A stretch of 64,000 bases of DNA from Anaerovibrio lipolyticus DSM 3074 (lineage in GTDB: Bacteria > Bacillota > Negativicutes > Selenomonadales > Selenomonadaceae): positions 124,001 to 188,000 of the forward strand of contig NZ_FQYW01000004.1 of NCBI RefSeq assembly GCF_900141865.1, in the 5' to 3' direction. Below are positions 9,324 to 18,686 of this stretch, piece after piece. The notes under the pieces were generated by a model. The model made no database searches and was not told the origin of the DNA. It saw nothing but the letters and a program-made list of their open reading frames with translations. How positions within the stretch are numbered: the first letter of the stretch is position 1; every line of letters starts with the position of its first letter. Both the position numbers and the translations under genes were made by a program.

Positions 9324-10577
9324 TCAGTTTATAGAATATGTTGTTCCCCGACCATTTCCTTTTCGTTTAATGTACCCGCTAGTATGGAGGGTATTCAGAG
9401 CCCGAATGGTTTTTGACTTACTCCAATCCAGTTTATCGGCGATTTCACTGCTGGAAAGCCTCATGCCATCTTCCAACACCTCCATTACCTTTTTATTGTC
9501 CGTGGTTATCTCGTAGGTAGTGGTGAAAGCCGGCAACACCACAAATACTGCATTGTCAGTCACTTCAAAGGATGGCTGTCTGGTTGCACCATTATAAGCC
9601 TCTTTTATCCGCTTAATGCCTGTTCCAAACATTTCAATAAGATGCAATCTAAAAAAGACATTGGCAACTATTGGATTTCTCAGGTCGGAAATAAAACCAT
9701 TGATATATTCTTCCTTGGTAAGTCCCTTTGGCAATCCCCCTGGAGAAGCGATTTCTATTCTGTCAGGAAACATGGATATTCTGATATAAGGGTTATTATC
9801 CCAAGTTCGATGAACCAAAGCATTGGCCACAGCCTCCCTAAATGCCTTCTCAGGAATAATGTCAACCTTTCTTCGCTCTATCCCATCAATTTTATCGTAT
9901 TGATAATAACGCTCATACATGGCCACAGCCATATCGTATTGTTTTAGCACAGATATCCCCGAATAGGTTTCTCTGTCCATTATTTCACTGATACTATTGC
10001 CGAATCTGGCCATATCAATACCACTATTTTTATTTTCGTCTGCAAATAATGCCGCTGCAATATTATATTGTTTTTCCCCATTGTAAAAGCCAAAGGTCCG
10101 TAAAATATCATCCGTGAGCTTTGATACTCCCAATATTTCCTTCAGCTTTTTCTCCAAATAATCAAAGGTGAGCTGATTGCTTCCACAAGCCAGTTCTTCA
10201 AAATGCAAATTTGAACCTTCCAAAACCAAACGCTTTAGTTCAACGTGGTCTGTTTCAATAGTAGCTGTATCACTACGACGATATGCCTTCCCCTTGTAGA
10301 AATAAGGCTTATCTTTACCTTCAAAAACATCAAGAGTAATAATTTTTGTTTTATTATTTATTGAAATAGAATATTCTGGCTTAGGCCTAATACTATCATT
10401 AATTTTGTTCTCTATCACCAAACAAGCATTGTCCACATCGTCAATACCAACACTATTTCCGTTATCATCCACACCAAATAATATTTTCCCCATTCCAAAA
10501 TTGGCAAAGGCACTTACCGTCTTTAGAAAAGTATTAGTCACTTCCTGCTTAAATTCCAGGTTCCGTCCTTCTTTCAT
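9324..10577 (-). CDS. AlbA_2 (Schlafen-type) ATP-binding transcriptional regulator
   Basis: The 417-residue product has three parts: an N-terminal AlbA_2/Schlafen domain (EGRNLEFKQEV, then ILFGVDDNGNSVGI), a middle RecG-like HATPase domain (FREAVANALVHRTW, ISMFPDRIEIASPGGLPKGLT, MFGTGIKRI), and a C-terminal winged helix (LSSSEIADKLDWSKSKTIRALNTLHTSGYIKRKG). Such genes are scattered, often on mobile or defence islands, and are thought to be transcription regulators; a role here is unproven. The ATG at 10577 has GGGGGGAG four bases ahead; an in-frame start nine codons upstream has none. The gene begins an AT-rich stretch unlike the housekeeping DNA beside it, which suggests acquisition. Confidence 0.8.
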   Translation of the reverse strand: MKEGRNLEFKQEVTNTFLKTVSAFANFGMGKILFGVDDNGNSVGIDDVDNACLVIENKINDSIRPKPEYSISINNKTKIITLDVFEGKDKPYFYKGKAYRRSDTATIETDHVELKRLVLEGSNLHFEELACGSNQLTFDYLEKKLKEILGVSKLTDDILRTFGFYNGEKQYNIAAALFADENKNSGIDMARFGNSISEIMDRETYSGISVLKQYDMAVAMYERYYQYDKIDGIERRKVDIIPEKAFREAVANALVHRTWDNNPYIRISMFPDRIEIASPGGLPKGLTKEEYINGFISDLRNPIVANVFFRLHLIEMFGTGIKRIKEAYNGATRQPSFEVTDNAVFVVLPAFTTTYEITTDNKKVMEVLEDGMRLSSSEIADKLDWSKSKTIRALNTLHTSGYIKRKGNGRGTTYSIN

Positions 10578-10680
10578 CTTTCTCCCCCCTCGTTTATGTT
10601 GCAATAATCATATAATAAGCAAAACAAAAAAGCAACGAAAATATTATCGTTGCATTTTTGTACCAAAATAATACTCAAAA

Positions 10681-10709
10681 TTGATTATCGACTCTATGTA
10701 TTATATAAT
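10681..10709 (+). promoter_or_regulatory. Promoter of the small hydrophobic peptide gene
   Basis: TTGATT (10681-10686) and TATAAT (10704-10709) are separated by exactly 17 bases, about 45 bases before the AAGGGGTG ribosome binding site of the peptide. Confidence 0.65.
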
Positions 10710-10760
10710 ATCAATGGGTGTTGTTTGGCGGAATATTTGCCCTCACAAGGGGTGATGCCC

Positions 10761-10826
10761 ATGAGCGATAGTATTATAGTAGTTTTACTGCTAATATTGC
10801 TAATAATCGTGGAAACAAAGAAATAA
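10761..10826 (+). CDS. Small hydrophobic peptide, type I toxin-like (Fst/TxpA group)
   Basis: A 21-residue peptide too short for routine gene calling: MSDS, then an unbroken membrane segment of 13 Ile, Val and Leu residues, then VETKK. This is the layout of type I toxins of the Fst/TxpA/'holin-like' group, which insert into the membrane. The ATG at 10761 is eight bases after AAGGGG; an ATG at 10755 is too close. The stop codon is inside a terminator hairpin, and a second GC hairpin lies just beyond, as in known loci where toxin mRNA and an antisense RNA converge. A good promoter lies upstream. The alternative is a chance peptide, but promoter, ribosome site, hydrophobic segment and terminator together argue against it. 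Confidence 0.6.
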   Translation: MSDSIIVVLLLILLIIVETKK

Positions 10827-10857
10827 ACCGCCCTAGCCGTTCAAACTTAGGCGGTTT
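10825..10857 (+). terminator. Terminator of the toxin-like mRNA, probably bidirectional
   Basis: The arms AAACCGCC and GGCGGTTT enclose a 17-base loop and overlap the stop codon. A weak A/T-rich run lies on both sides. A second, bulged hairpin of the type AGGG...CCCT at 10883-10906, followed by TTTTCTT, could stop read-through. Confidence 0.6.
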
Positions 10858-10912
10858 ATAAAGTAAAACTTATAACAATCTGAGGGCGACCGCTAGACGG
10901 CACCCTTTTCTT
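10825..10912 (-). ncRNA. Candidate antisense antitoxin RNA
   Basis: On the minus strand a TATAAT (10919-10924) could start an RNA near 10912 that would run through the GC hairpin at 10883-10906 and end at the hairpin shared with the toxin-like gene. That is the convergent arrangement of Fst-type systems. The -35 region is weak, and the RNA is inferred from layout only. Confidence 0.35.
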
Positions 10913-11050
10913 GTGTCCATTATAACTCATGTATATATTTTTTGCCATAAAAAATATTGTATTTACCAGTTAGAATTCACAAATTGAACATGGACTGGTT
11001 CTGTAGGCAACCCTTCATCTGACCAGAAGAACAACCAATAACTACCAATT

Positions 11051-11323
11051 TTAAATAGCTGCGGCATGATCAAAGCCACCTTCCTGTGAGAATTCAATAA
11101 TCAGATTTGCCGCCTCTTTAATAAATGCTAAATAGTAGTCTACTTCTTCCTTGGTGTATCCTTTTATATTTTCAACCTTATATGATGGCAAAAAGCACTC
11201 CATACTATGAAAACAATCCTGCTCATCAGGAGTTTCGATATAAACTTTCACAGTACCATCATCCCGCATTTCAGTGTGGGTAATCACAGTATCATCTTCT
11301 AAAGTCATAAATGGGTAAATCAT
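11051..11323 (-). CDS. Hypothetical protein, 90 residues
   Basis: I do not assign a family. The protein starts MIYPFMTLEDD, is acidic (many Asp and Glu), and has the phrases ITHTEMRDDGTVKVYIETP and GYTKEEVDYYLAFIKEAANLIIEFSQEGG. No membrane segment or signal peptide is visible; a mixed beta then helix order is likely. A TTG four codons upstream is in frame, but the GGGGGA sits best for the ATG at 11323. It lies in the AT-rich accessory stretch, next to a YbjN-like gene on the same strand. Small acidic proteins in such places can be immunity or antitoxin proteins, but nothing here proves that. Confidence 0.6.
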   Translation of the reverse strand: MIYPFMTLEDDTVITHTEMRDDGTVKVYIETPDEQDCFHSMECFLPSYKVENIKGYTKEEVDYYLAFIKEAANLIIEFSQEGGFDHAAAI

Positions 11324-11450
11324 GGCATCCCCCAAACTACAAATACATTGTTTCCTTCTCTTAGTTAGTTTGATTTTATCATTTTGGTTTCTTACCTACA
11401 ATTGCTGTTTGTAGCGGGAAAAATTATGCAAGAACCTCTTACACATTTGG

Positions 11451-11873
11451 TCAAGCCCATTGAAGTTTCATAAATTTACTTATATGATCCTCTTTTAAAC
11501 CTGTTAGTAAAGCTCCCAAAAGTGCCATAAAATGATCATAATTCAATCTATCGGGATCAATCATGCTATATCGCAATATGACGTCACCATCTTCAGTTAC
11601 AATATATTTTCCAAATATAGTGCTTCCATTAAGTGTATTTATCAATCTTAATAATTCATCTCTTTTCAAGGGACTTGTTATTTTAGCAATATTATATATA
11701 TCTACTAGAATATATTTTTCCTCTACATCCAAACGACAATATATAGCTATCCTACCTACATTACGAATTTCATCAGTCAGAATGATACGGTTATAATCTT
11801 CATCGCTTGGACCCACTTCATAGTTATAGTTATTATTATCTAGAAATTCCTTAAAATTTTCAAACAATCCCAT
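11451..11873 (-). CDS. YbjN-domain protein
   Basis: A 140-residue protein that resembles the YbjN/type III secretion chaperone-like fold: an N-terminal helix (FENFKEFLDNNNYNYE), a five-strand sheet (RIAIYCRLDVEEKYILVDIYNIA), a helix with ELLRLINTLNGSTIFGKY, then VTEDGDVILRYSMI and a C-terminal helix pair. YbjN proteins often act as regulators or chaperones, with no fixed reaction. The residue pattern NxxxxxGKYxVxxDGDVxLRYS is typical. It sits among small accessory genes with low GC content. Function here is unknown. Confidence 0.6.
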   Translation of the reverse strand: MGLFENFKEFLDNNNYNYEVGPSDEDYNRIILTDEIRNVGRIAIYCRLDVEEKYILVDIYNIAKITSPLKRDELLRLINTLNGSTIFGKYIVTEDGDVILRYSMIDPDRLNYDHFMALLGALLTGLKEDHISKFMKLQWA

Positions 11874-11940
11874 TTTAATTCTCCTTTACAATTTACAACA
11901 TACTCTTATTTTGGTAATAGCTAAATATTAATACCTTAGT

Positions 11941-12126
11941 CTACTTCGCAATCTCTTTGGCTTGTGGGAACACATCTTCCACTTGATTCAAGTTTATTGG
12001 CATAGGAAATACACTACAATTACTACACTTTACTGCAGCTGTATCTTCTTTAGCAGAAAATAAAAGGTACGCATTATTGTCACCACATCTCGGGCAACTA
12101 ATAATAAATTTTCTTCTCACATTCAT
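11941..12126 (-). CDS. Small zinc-ribbon protein, unknown role
   Basis: About 61 residues with one zinc ribbon: CPRCG near residue 10 and CSNC near residue 34, followed by a short acidic tail. The start is uncertain: GTG at 12129 and ATG at 12126 both overlap the AGGTG, and a GTG two codons later is better spaced. Upstream, CACATTTGTC and GACAAGTGTG form an imperfect inverted repeat near a TATACT-like -10. The fold suggests nucleic-acid or protein binding. No family is recognised. Confidence 0.5.
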   Translation of the reverse strand: MNVRRKFIISCPRCGDNNAYLLFSAKEDTAAVKCSNCSVFPMPINLNQVEDVFPQAKEIAK

Positions 12127-12129
12127 CAC

Positions 12130-12520
12130 CTAACTTGTTATCATTTTCCGTGGTCAAGTATAGCACATTTGTCCCCCCCGTAAAGACAAGTGTGCATTAT
12201 TTCATTAAACAACTTTTATTTTCTACATGTAGGTGAATAATAATGTTAAAAGTGAGTATCTTTGTAAAACACTCAACTTTACCTGCATAAATACTGAAAT
12301 AATACCTGGTAGACCTACTCTGGCTGGCAATCCATTTTTTTACTTTGCTTTTAATGTTTTCCGTATTCTAAGTTCCATAGCCATTGATGGTTTTCATGAA
12401 AAGGTTCATAAGTGACCGATGTCATCTGACATTTCCATATCATGTACATCATCACAGATTGCAAAGAATAAGCCACCATAAGTTTTGGGGTCATACACAT
12501 ACAATTCAAAGGAAGTGTAT
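12130..12520. other. 391-base stretch without a convincing gene
   Basis: It holds the leader of the zinc-ribbon gene (inverted repeat at about 12160-12205) and an open frame of 60 codons on the plus strand (12233-12415) without a ribosome binding site. Codon use and translation look random. It may contain decayed remnants of the accessory genes around it. Confidence 0.5.
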
Positions 12521-12649
12521 ATGGCAACCATCAAAATACATATACCAGATTATGAATTAAATATTATTAAAGACTTCGCTAGAGCCAATAACAGCAACTT
12601 ATCTGAAATCATACGCCGAACCATGATTGAACGAATTGAAGACGAATAA
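12521..12649 (+). CDS. Truncated RelB/DinJ-like (DUF6290) antitoxin, orphan
   Basis: Forty-two residues starting MATIKIHIPDYELNIIKDFA and ending MIERIEDE. This is the ribbon-helix-helix half of a RelB/DUF6290 antitoxin: beta strand TIKIHIP, then two helices with NSNLSEIIRRTMIERI. Full-length relatives continue for about 30 more residues that wrap around the RelE/ParE toxin; here a stop comes right after the DNA-binding half, and a terminator follows at once. No toxin gene is downstream. GGAAG lies five bases before the ATG, so it may still be translated as an autorepressor-like fragment. It is too short for routine gene calling. Confidence 0.6.
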   Translation: MATIKIHIPDYELNIIKDFARANNSNLSEIIRRTMIERIEDE

Positions 12650-12651
12650 AA

Positions 12652-12709
12652 AAACCGTGGACTTTATTGCAACCTTCTTGCAGTAAAAAATCCACGGTTT
12701 CCTTTTTTA
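12652..12709. terminator. Bidirectional terminator
   Basis: AAACCGTGGA and TCCACGGTTT pair, with an inner TTGCA-type loop; a T-run follows on the plus strand and an A-run precedes it. It serves the antitoxin fragment and the convergent gene at 12732-13394. Confidence 0.75.
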
Positions 12710-12731
12710 TTCAACTATAAACATTCACCAT

Positions 12732-13394
12732 TTAGTCCATAAATCCTGCCACTTTGCCGTTTTGCAGGTAAATGATGATATCATGGCCTGGGGCGTAGTA
12801 TACAAACTGCTTTGTTTCAGTGTCTCCCACCACGGCGCGGCCTACATGGTCAGGGGTACCGAAAAGTCTCCGTACCTTTTCCTCAGAGTCGCCTATATAT
12901 ACATTATTGGCCCGTTCTGCTTCCTCTGCCGCTTTTTTGGCAGCCTTGGCAGCCTCCTCCTGACGTTTTGCCTCAGCCTGGCGGGCCTTCACTTTTTCAT
13001 AATCAGCATTGACCCGTTCACGGTCACGACGGACATTATCCGCCAAATCCCCACAATAATCTTCACCAATCTCTTCAAAGCTGTTATGGGCAGTAGTAAT
13101 ACCGCCGTCACTTGCTTTACCATCTTTGTATTTCATCATTGCATAAGAATAAGTCAACAATGTCTCACAGTCATCACAACGATCATCACCCAACCCATTT
13201 AAGGTGTCCATGGCATTTCCCCATTTTCCTGCCTTAAGATACTCCACAGCACTACTATGCCCGGATTGATGAATCTCAGCATGACGCTTTTCTTCCATTT
13301 TAGCCTTGTAACCCTGATAGCCGAAAAAGGCCACTATCACAGCTACAACCACCCCTATTGAAATCAGAAATATTTTCTTTCCATGATCCTGCAT
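12732..13394 (-). CDS. Membrane-anchored protein with coiled coil and BamE-like C-terminus
   Basis: A 220-residue protein with one N-terminal transmembrane helix (IFLISIGVVVAVIVAFFGY, residues 8-26), a middle region with CDDCETLLTYSYAMMKYKDG that looks like a short TPR-like helical part, an Ala/Glu/Lys coiled coil (about 130-165), and a C-terminal piece with GDSEEKVRRLFGTPDHVGR, which resembles the SmpA/BamE fold. The ATG at 13394 is eight bases after AAGGAG; a GTG upstream overlaps that site. Orientation is likely N-in with the bulk outside the cytoplasm. The function is not known, and no neighbour explains it. Confidence 0.65.
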   Translation of the reverse strand: MQDHGKKIFLISIGVVVAVIVAFFGYQGYKAKMEEKRHAEIHQSGHSSAVEYLKAGKWGNAMDTLNGLGDDRCDDCETLLTYSYAMMKYKDGKASDGGITTAHNSFEEIGEDYCGDLADNVRRDRERVNADYEKVKARQAEAKRQEEAAKAAKKAAEEAERANNVYIGDSEEKVRRLFGTPDHVGRAVVGDTETKQFVYYAPGHDIIIYLQNGKVAGFMD

Positions 13395-13594
13395 TATTTC
13401 CACTCCTTGTAATATTCAGCACATAGATTAGTGTAGCACCTACCAGGCTGGCATGCAACTTTTGTACTATTAAAATATATTGTATACATTTTATTTTATT
13501 TAATCTGGCATACCGGATTTTACGATATATGGTTAGATAGGATTAGGTGTTCTGTCTTTGTATTTAATTTTTCTTTTAAGGATGAAGGAGGAAG

Positions 13595-14254
13595 ATGAAC
13601 ATGGATGTTAATATGATTTCTTCTTTGTCGCAACAAACAGCAACGGTGAAGGCCAGTATGACAAAAACTACCACCACCAATGAAGCGACAAATGAAACCA
13701 CCACCACTGAGGCTTTTTCCCTGGATATTTCCACGGAAGTAAAAAAAGCCTCCACTGCACTTGGTAAGCTCACACCTGAACAGGTTGACGCCTTACAGGA
13801 GGGTATTGACAGAAGCTATATGTTAATGATTAAGACCCTGACTGAGCAAAACGCCACTTTGCAGGGCTACCTTGACCAGGGTCTTTTCAAATTTGACTTT
13901 GACGGCGTAGAAATCGGTCTTGACAAATTTGTGCTACCGGAAGTGGCAACCACCCCTGAGGAAGCAGCCAAGGCTGTAGGCGAGGGTGGCGAGTATTCCG
14001 TTGATGCGGTGGCAACACGTATCATGGATATGGCAACCTCCATCGCAGGCAATGACCCGGAAAAATTAAAGATGATGCAGGAAGCTGTGGAAGAAGGATT
14101 CCGCCAGGCTGGAATCACCTGGAAGGAAGCCATCGGACAGGATGAAATGCCACAGATTACCCATGATACCCATGATGAAATCACAAAGCGCTTTAACGAG
14201 CTCTTTGAGAAATTGGGCATCAATGTACAACAGCCTGCCGATACAGAGGAGTAA
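13595..14254 (+). CDS. Hypothetical protein with DUF5610-like C-terminus
   Basis: A 219-residue soluble protein. Residues 14-45 are rich in Thr and Glu with little predicted structure. The part from about 120 on (ATRIMDMATSIAGNDPEKLKMMQEAVEEGFRQAG...LPxI-like) resembles the DUF5610 pattern, a family of unknown role sometimes found with flagellar or surface proteins. The link is by eye and weak. Ribosome site GGAGG precedes ATG at 13595; an ATG at 13601 is equally possible. It is one of few plus-strand genes here and ends at a bidirectional terminator facing pyrG. Confidence 0.6.
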   Translation: MNMDVNMISSLSQQTATVKASMTKTTTTNEATNETTTTEAFSLDISTEVKKASTALGKLTPEQVDALQEGIDRSYMLMIKTLTEQNATLQGYLDQGLFKFDFDGVEIGLDKFVLPEVATTPEEAAKAVGEGGEYSVDAVATRIMDMATSIAGNDPEKLKMMQEAVEEGFRQAGITWKEAIGQDEMPQITHDTHDEITKRFNELFEKLGINVQQPADTEE

Positions 14255-14264
14255 CACAACTAAT

Positions 14265-14304
14265 CAAAAAAGGATGCAGTCATATTGGCTGCATCCAATT
14301 TTTT
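14265..14304. terminator. Bidirectional terminator between 13595-14254 and pyrG
   Basis: GGATGCAG and CTGCATCC (14272-14296) with a nine-base loop; a T-run follows on the plus strand, and a T-run (TTTTTTGATT) on the minus strand. Confidence 0.8.
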
Positions 14305-14320
14305 TGCTTAAAATAAATAA

Positions 14321-15931
<1,611 letters not shown>

Positions 15932-15955
15932 TTAATCCTCCTATACACTAAATAA

Positions 15956-16333
15956 TTACATATTTTCCTGAATGCTCTCGAACTTATGGGTATCGTTGGC
16001 CTTTTTCTTTTCAGAAGCAGCAGCTTCCTTGGATACGGTACGAACGCTGCGAGAAGTCTTTTTCTTCTCTACAGGGTACCACTCAGTAAGGCCCCACATA
16101 CCATCATTTCTATAGGTGAAGCGGCTGTCCATGTTAATCTGGGTGTAAATCTCAGAAATAGCCTCTGGCAAGGACTGAACAGGCTTCTTCTTTCTCTTGA
16201 TAACCTCAAGAATCAGATCCTTGAAATACATTGGCTCATAAGCGGAGGAATCCACCACATTGCCAAGATCAGCATTGTGCTCTGCAAGAATATAAGCGGC
16301 AACTTCTACATCAGTACTCTTTAAATAATCCAC
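15956..16333 (-). CDS. rpoE: RNA polymerase delta subunit RpoE
   Basis: A 125-residue protein. Residues 1 to about 90 are the HARE-HTH domain that binds RNA polymerase (LKSTDVEVAAYILAE, YFKDLILEVIKRK, AISEIYTQINMDSRFTYRNDGMWGLTEWYP). The usual Bacillus protein has a long acidic tail; here the tail is short (about 35 residues), basic and Glu/Lys mixed, which is typical outside Bacilli. Delta helps RNA polymerase recycle and sense nucleotide levels. Its place between argS and pyrG is the conserved order. Confidence 0.88.
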   Translation of the reverse strand: MDYLKSTDVEVAAYILAEHNADLGNVVDSSAYEPMYFKDLILEVIKRKKKPVQSLPEAISEIYTQINMDSRFTYRNDGMWGLTEWYPVEKKKTSRSVRTVSKEAAASEKKKANDTHKFESIQENM

Positions 16334-16378
16334 GCTAAAGTCTCCTTAATTAATATTATAGTATAAAAAATTGTTTCA

Positions 16379-18046
16379 TTACATCTTTTCCGGAGCAGAA
16401 ACTCCTAAAATTCCCAAAGCATGACGAATGGTATGAGCTGTAACGGTTACCAGCGCCAAACGGGCCTCTGCCAGCTTATCATCAACACCCAAGATACGGC
16501 ACTGATTATAGAAGCTGTGGAACTTGCCTGCCAGCTCATAAGCATAACGGGCAATACGCTGTGGTGCATACTCTGCCGCTGCGCGCTCGATTTCTTCCTC
16601 ATACTCCTGGAGCTTGTTAATAATATCAATCTCAGTCTCATCCTTAAGGAGAGAAAGCTCAACCCCATCGGTAACCTTAAGTCCAGTCTCCTCCGCCTGA
16701 CGGAAAATACTGCAAATACGGGCATGGGCATACTGAATATAATAAACAGGATTCTCATTACTCTTGGATTTTGCCAAATCCAAGTCAAAGTCCAGCTGGC
16801 TGTCCATGGAGCGCATAATGAAGAAATAGCGGGCAGCATCGGTGCCAACCTCCTCAATAAGCTCTGCCAGGGTTACAGTCTGGCCAGTACGCTTGCTGAG
16901 CTTAACCAGCTCGCCACCACGGAGAAGGCGAACCATCTGGAGAAGCAATACATCCAAATCATCAGCATTATATCCCAGAGCACTCATGGCTGCCTTTACA
17001 CGACAAATATAACCATGGTGGTCTGCACCCCAAATATTAATCAGCTTACCGAAGCCACGCTCAAACTTATCCTTGTGATAAGCAATGTCTGCAGCTAAAT
17101 AGGTAGGAACACCATTATCGCGAATTACAACACGGTCCTTGTCATCGCCATAATCGGTAGACTTCAGCCAGAGAGCACCGCCCTCCTCGTAAATCTTGCC
17201 GTTCTTCTGCAATGCCTCAATAGCTGCCTTAACCTTGTCAGGATGAAGGGTACGCTCGCTGTACCACACATCAAATTCACAATTAAAGGCCGCCAAATCT
17301 TCCTTCAGGGCAGCCAGCTTTTCCTTCAGGGCCAGCTCCTTAAAAATATTCAGGCGCTCCTCCTCGGACATATTAAGGTACTTGTCGCCATCCTTCTTAA
17401 TGATACGCTGAGCAGTATCAATAATATCAGCACCATGATAGCCATTTTCAGGGAAGGTATCCTCTGTGGCCTTGCCCAAAAGCTCAAGATAGCGATGATC
17501 AACGGAAAGGGCCAGATTATTAATCTGATTACCCGCATCATTGATATAATACTCGGAGGTAACAGGATATCCCGCAGCTCTCATTACATTAACCAGAGCA
17601 CTGCCTGCTGCAGCACCACGGCCATGGCCAACATGAAGGGGACCAGTAGGATTGGCACTTACATATTCCACCTGAACTGGCTTCATATCCTTCTTTGGAA
17701 GCTGACCGAAGCTCTCACCACGGTCCATAATAGCCTTGAGACCATCATAGAGGACATTAGCCTTCAAAAAGAAGTTAATAAAGCCTGGGCCGGCTATCTC
17801 AACATGCTCCAGCCAATCGCCATTGATACGGCCAGTGACCTCTTCGGCAATCTTTCTTGGATTCATGCGAAATGCCTTGGCAGACTGCATTGCGAAGTTA
17901 GTGGCGAAATCGCCCATTTCCTTCTTTGGCGGAACCTCGAGAATAATATTTGGCAACTGCGCCTCAGGAAAAACACCATCGGCAATGGCAGCTTTGGCAG
18001 CCTCCTCAATAGCGGCCAATAACGTATCCTTAATATCCAAATTCAT
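16379..18046 (-). CDS. argS: Arginine--tRNA ligase
   Basis: A 555-residue class I synthetase. An N-terminal Add-1 domain (about 1-110) recognises the tRNA elbow; the active site starts with SANPTGPLHVGHGRGAA, the HIGH-type motif, and continues to VKLSKRTGQTVTL, the KMSKS-type loop. The DALR anticodon-binding domain ends the protein (YAYELAGKFHSFYNQCRILG). It charges tRNA-Arg in the cytoplasm. It follows ywiB (DUF1934) by 42 bases and precedes rpoE, the order seen in many Firmicutes. Length is normal for the family. Confidence 0.97.
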   Translation of the reverse strand: MNLDIKDTLLAAIEEAAKAAIADGVFPEAQLPNIILEVPPKKEMGDFATNFAMQSAKAFRMNPRKIAEEVTGRINGDWLEHVEIAGPGFINFFLKANVLYDGLKAIMDRGESFGQLPKKDMKPVQVEYVSANPTGPLHVGHGRGAAAGSALVNVMRAAGYPVTSEYYINDAGNQINNLALSVDHRYLELLGKATEDTFPENGYHGADIIDTAQRIIKKDGDKYLNMSEEERLNIFKELALKEKLAALKEDLAAFNCEFDVWYSERTLHPDKVKAAIEALQKNGKIYEEGGALWLKSTDYGDDKDRVVIRDNGVPTYLAADIAYHKDKFERGFGKLINIWGADHHGYICRVKAAMSALGYNADDLDVLLLQMVRLLRGGELVKLSKRTGQTVTLAELIEEVGTDAARYFFIMRSMDSQLDFDLDLAKSKSNENPVYYIQYAHARICSIFRQAEETGLKVTDGVELSLLKDETEIDIINKLQEYEEEIERAAAEYAPQRIARYAYELAGKFHSFYNQCRILGVDDKLAEARLALVTVTAHTIRHALGILGVSAPEKM

Positions 18047-18088
18047 AGCCTCCCAAACTTTTTAATATATATACATATATAACAATAT

Positions 18089-18520
18089 CTATTTCCCAGC
18101 ATTGCTGATTTTTATATGAAGCTCATACTCACCCACAGGAGATCCATTAACGGCCAAATCGTAAAATAGATCAATTTCCCCCTGGCCCCCGACTTCATCC
18201 ATATTTATTTCCAGCTGTCTGGTATTTATTTCCAGCTCCATAGGCCCATAAGGAGTATGATAGCTGGTATGGGTCATTTCCCCATGCAAAAAAATCATTT
18301 CCGTATCAACGGCTCCACGACGGAAAATTGTCAGCTTCCCTCCGTCGGTTTTGATGGTGGTAGCAATAACATTTTCCTTGTCTAGGTCACTGTCATTATA
18401 TTTTACATAATGCTTGTTATTACGGAAATGATACTGGCCCTCAGCCAAATGGGCAACCTTTTCACGCTTGCCCTTCAGATCCTTCTGAAAGCCTGAAGTA
18501 ACCACTTTAACCTTGTACAT
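18089..18520 (-). CDS. ywiB: DUF1934 (YwiB-like) beta-barrel protein
   Basis: A 143-residue, all-beta protein of the DUF1934 family. Typical phrases are KHYVKYNDSD, TIKTDGGKLTIFRRGAVDTEMIFLHGE, THTSYHTPYGPMELEINTRQLEI and LFYDLAVNGSPVGEYELHIKI. The fold is calycin-like; the ligand is unknown. It is conserved as the gene before argS in Firmicutes, which suggests a link with translation or only shared history. No signal peptide. It is likely the first gene of the unit ending with pyrG. Confidence 0.85.
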   Translation of the reverse strand: MYKVKVVTSGFQKDLKGKREKVAHLAEGQYHFRNNKHYVKYNDSDLDKENVIATTIKTDGGKLTIFRRGAVDTEMIFLHGEMTHTSYHTPYGPMELEINTRQLEINMDEVGGQGEIDLFYDLAVNGSPVGEYELHIKISNAGK

Positions 18521-18629
18521 AATGGTCCTTTTCTTCCCTATTTTTTATCGAACATTTATTTGGTTCTGTATTTAAACAAAACTGTGTATAGTATAACCCA
18601 AAAATAGATTATTGCCAACAAAATAATTA

Positions 18630-18665
18630 ATAAAAATTGAAAAGGGACTGCCGAGGCAATCCCTT
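18630..18665 (-). terminator. Terminator of the chemotaxis unit
   Basis: AAGGGATTGCC and GGCAGTCCCTT pair with one mismatch at 18642-18665, and the minus strand continues TTCAATTTTTA. It follows the cheX stop. Confidence 0.7.
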
Positions 18666-18686
18666 AAATCACTTTATTTGATGAAG

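Noticed and set aside
12233-12415. A 60-codon open frame on the plus strand with GRPTLAGNP
   Set aside because: No ribosome site, no family likeness beyond a chance GRP phrase, and an odd composition.
12405-12535. Short minus-strand frames opposite the antitoxin fragment, one with FFAICDD
   Set aside because: No ribosome site and they overlap the antitoxin start; not supported as genes.
9324-13394. Prophage or integrative element
   Set aside because: No integrase, transposase, phage structural gene or attachment repeat is visible.
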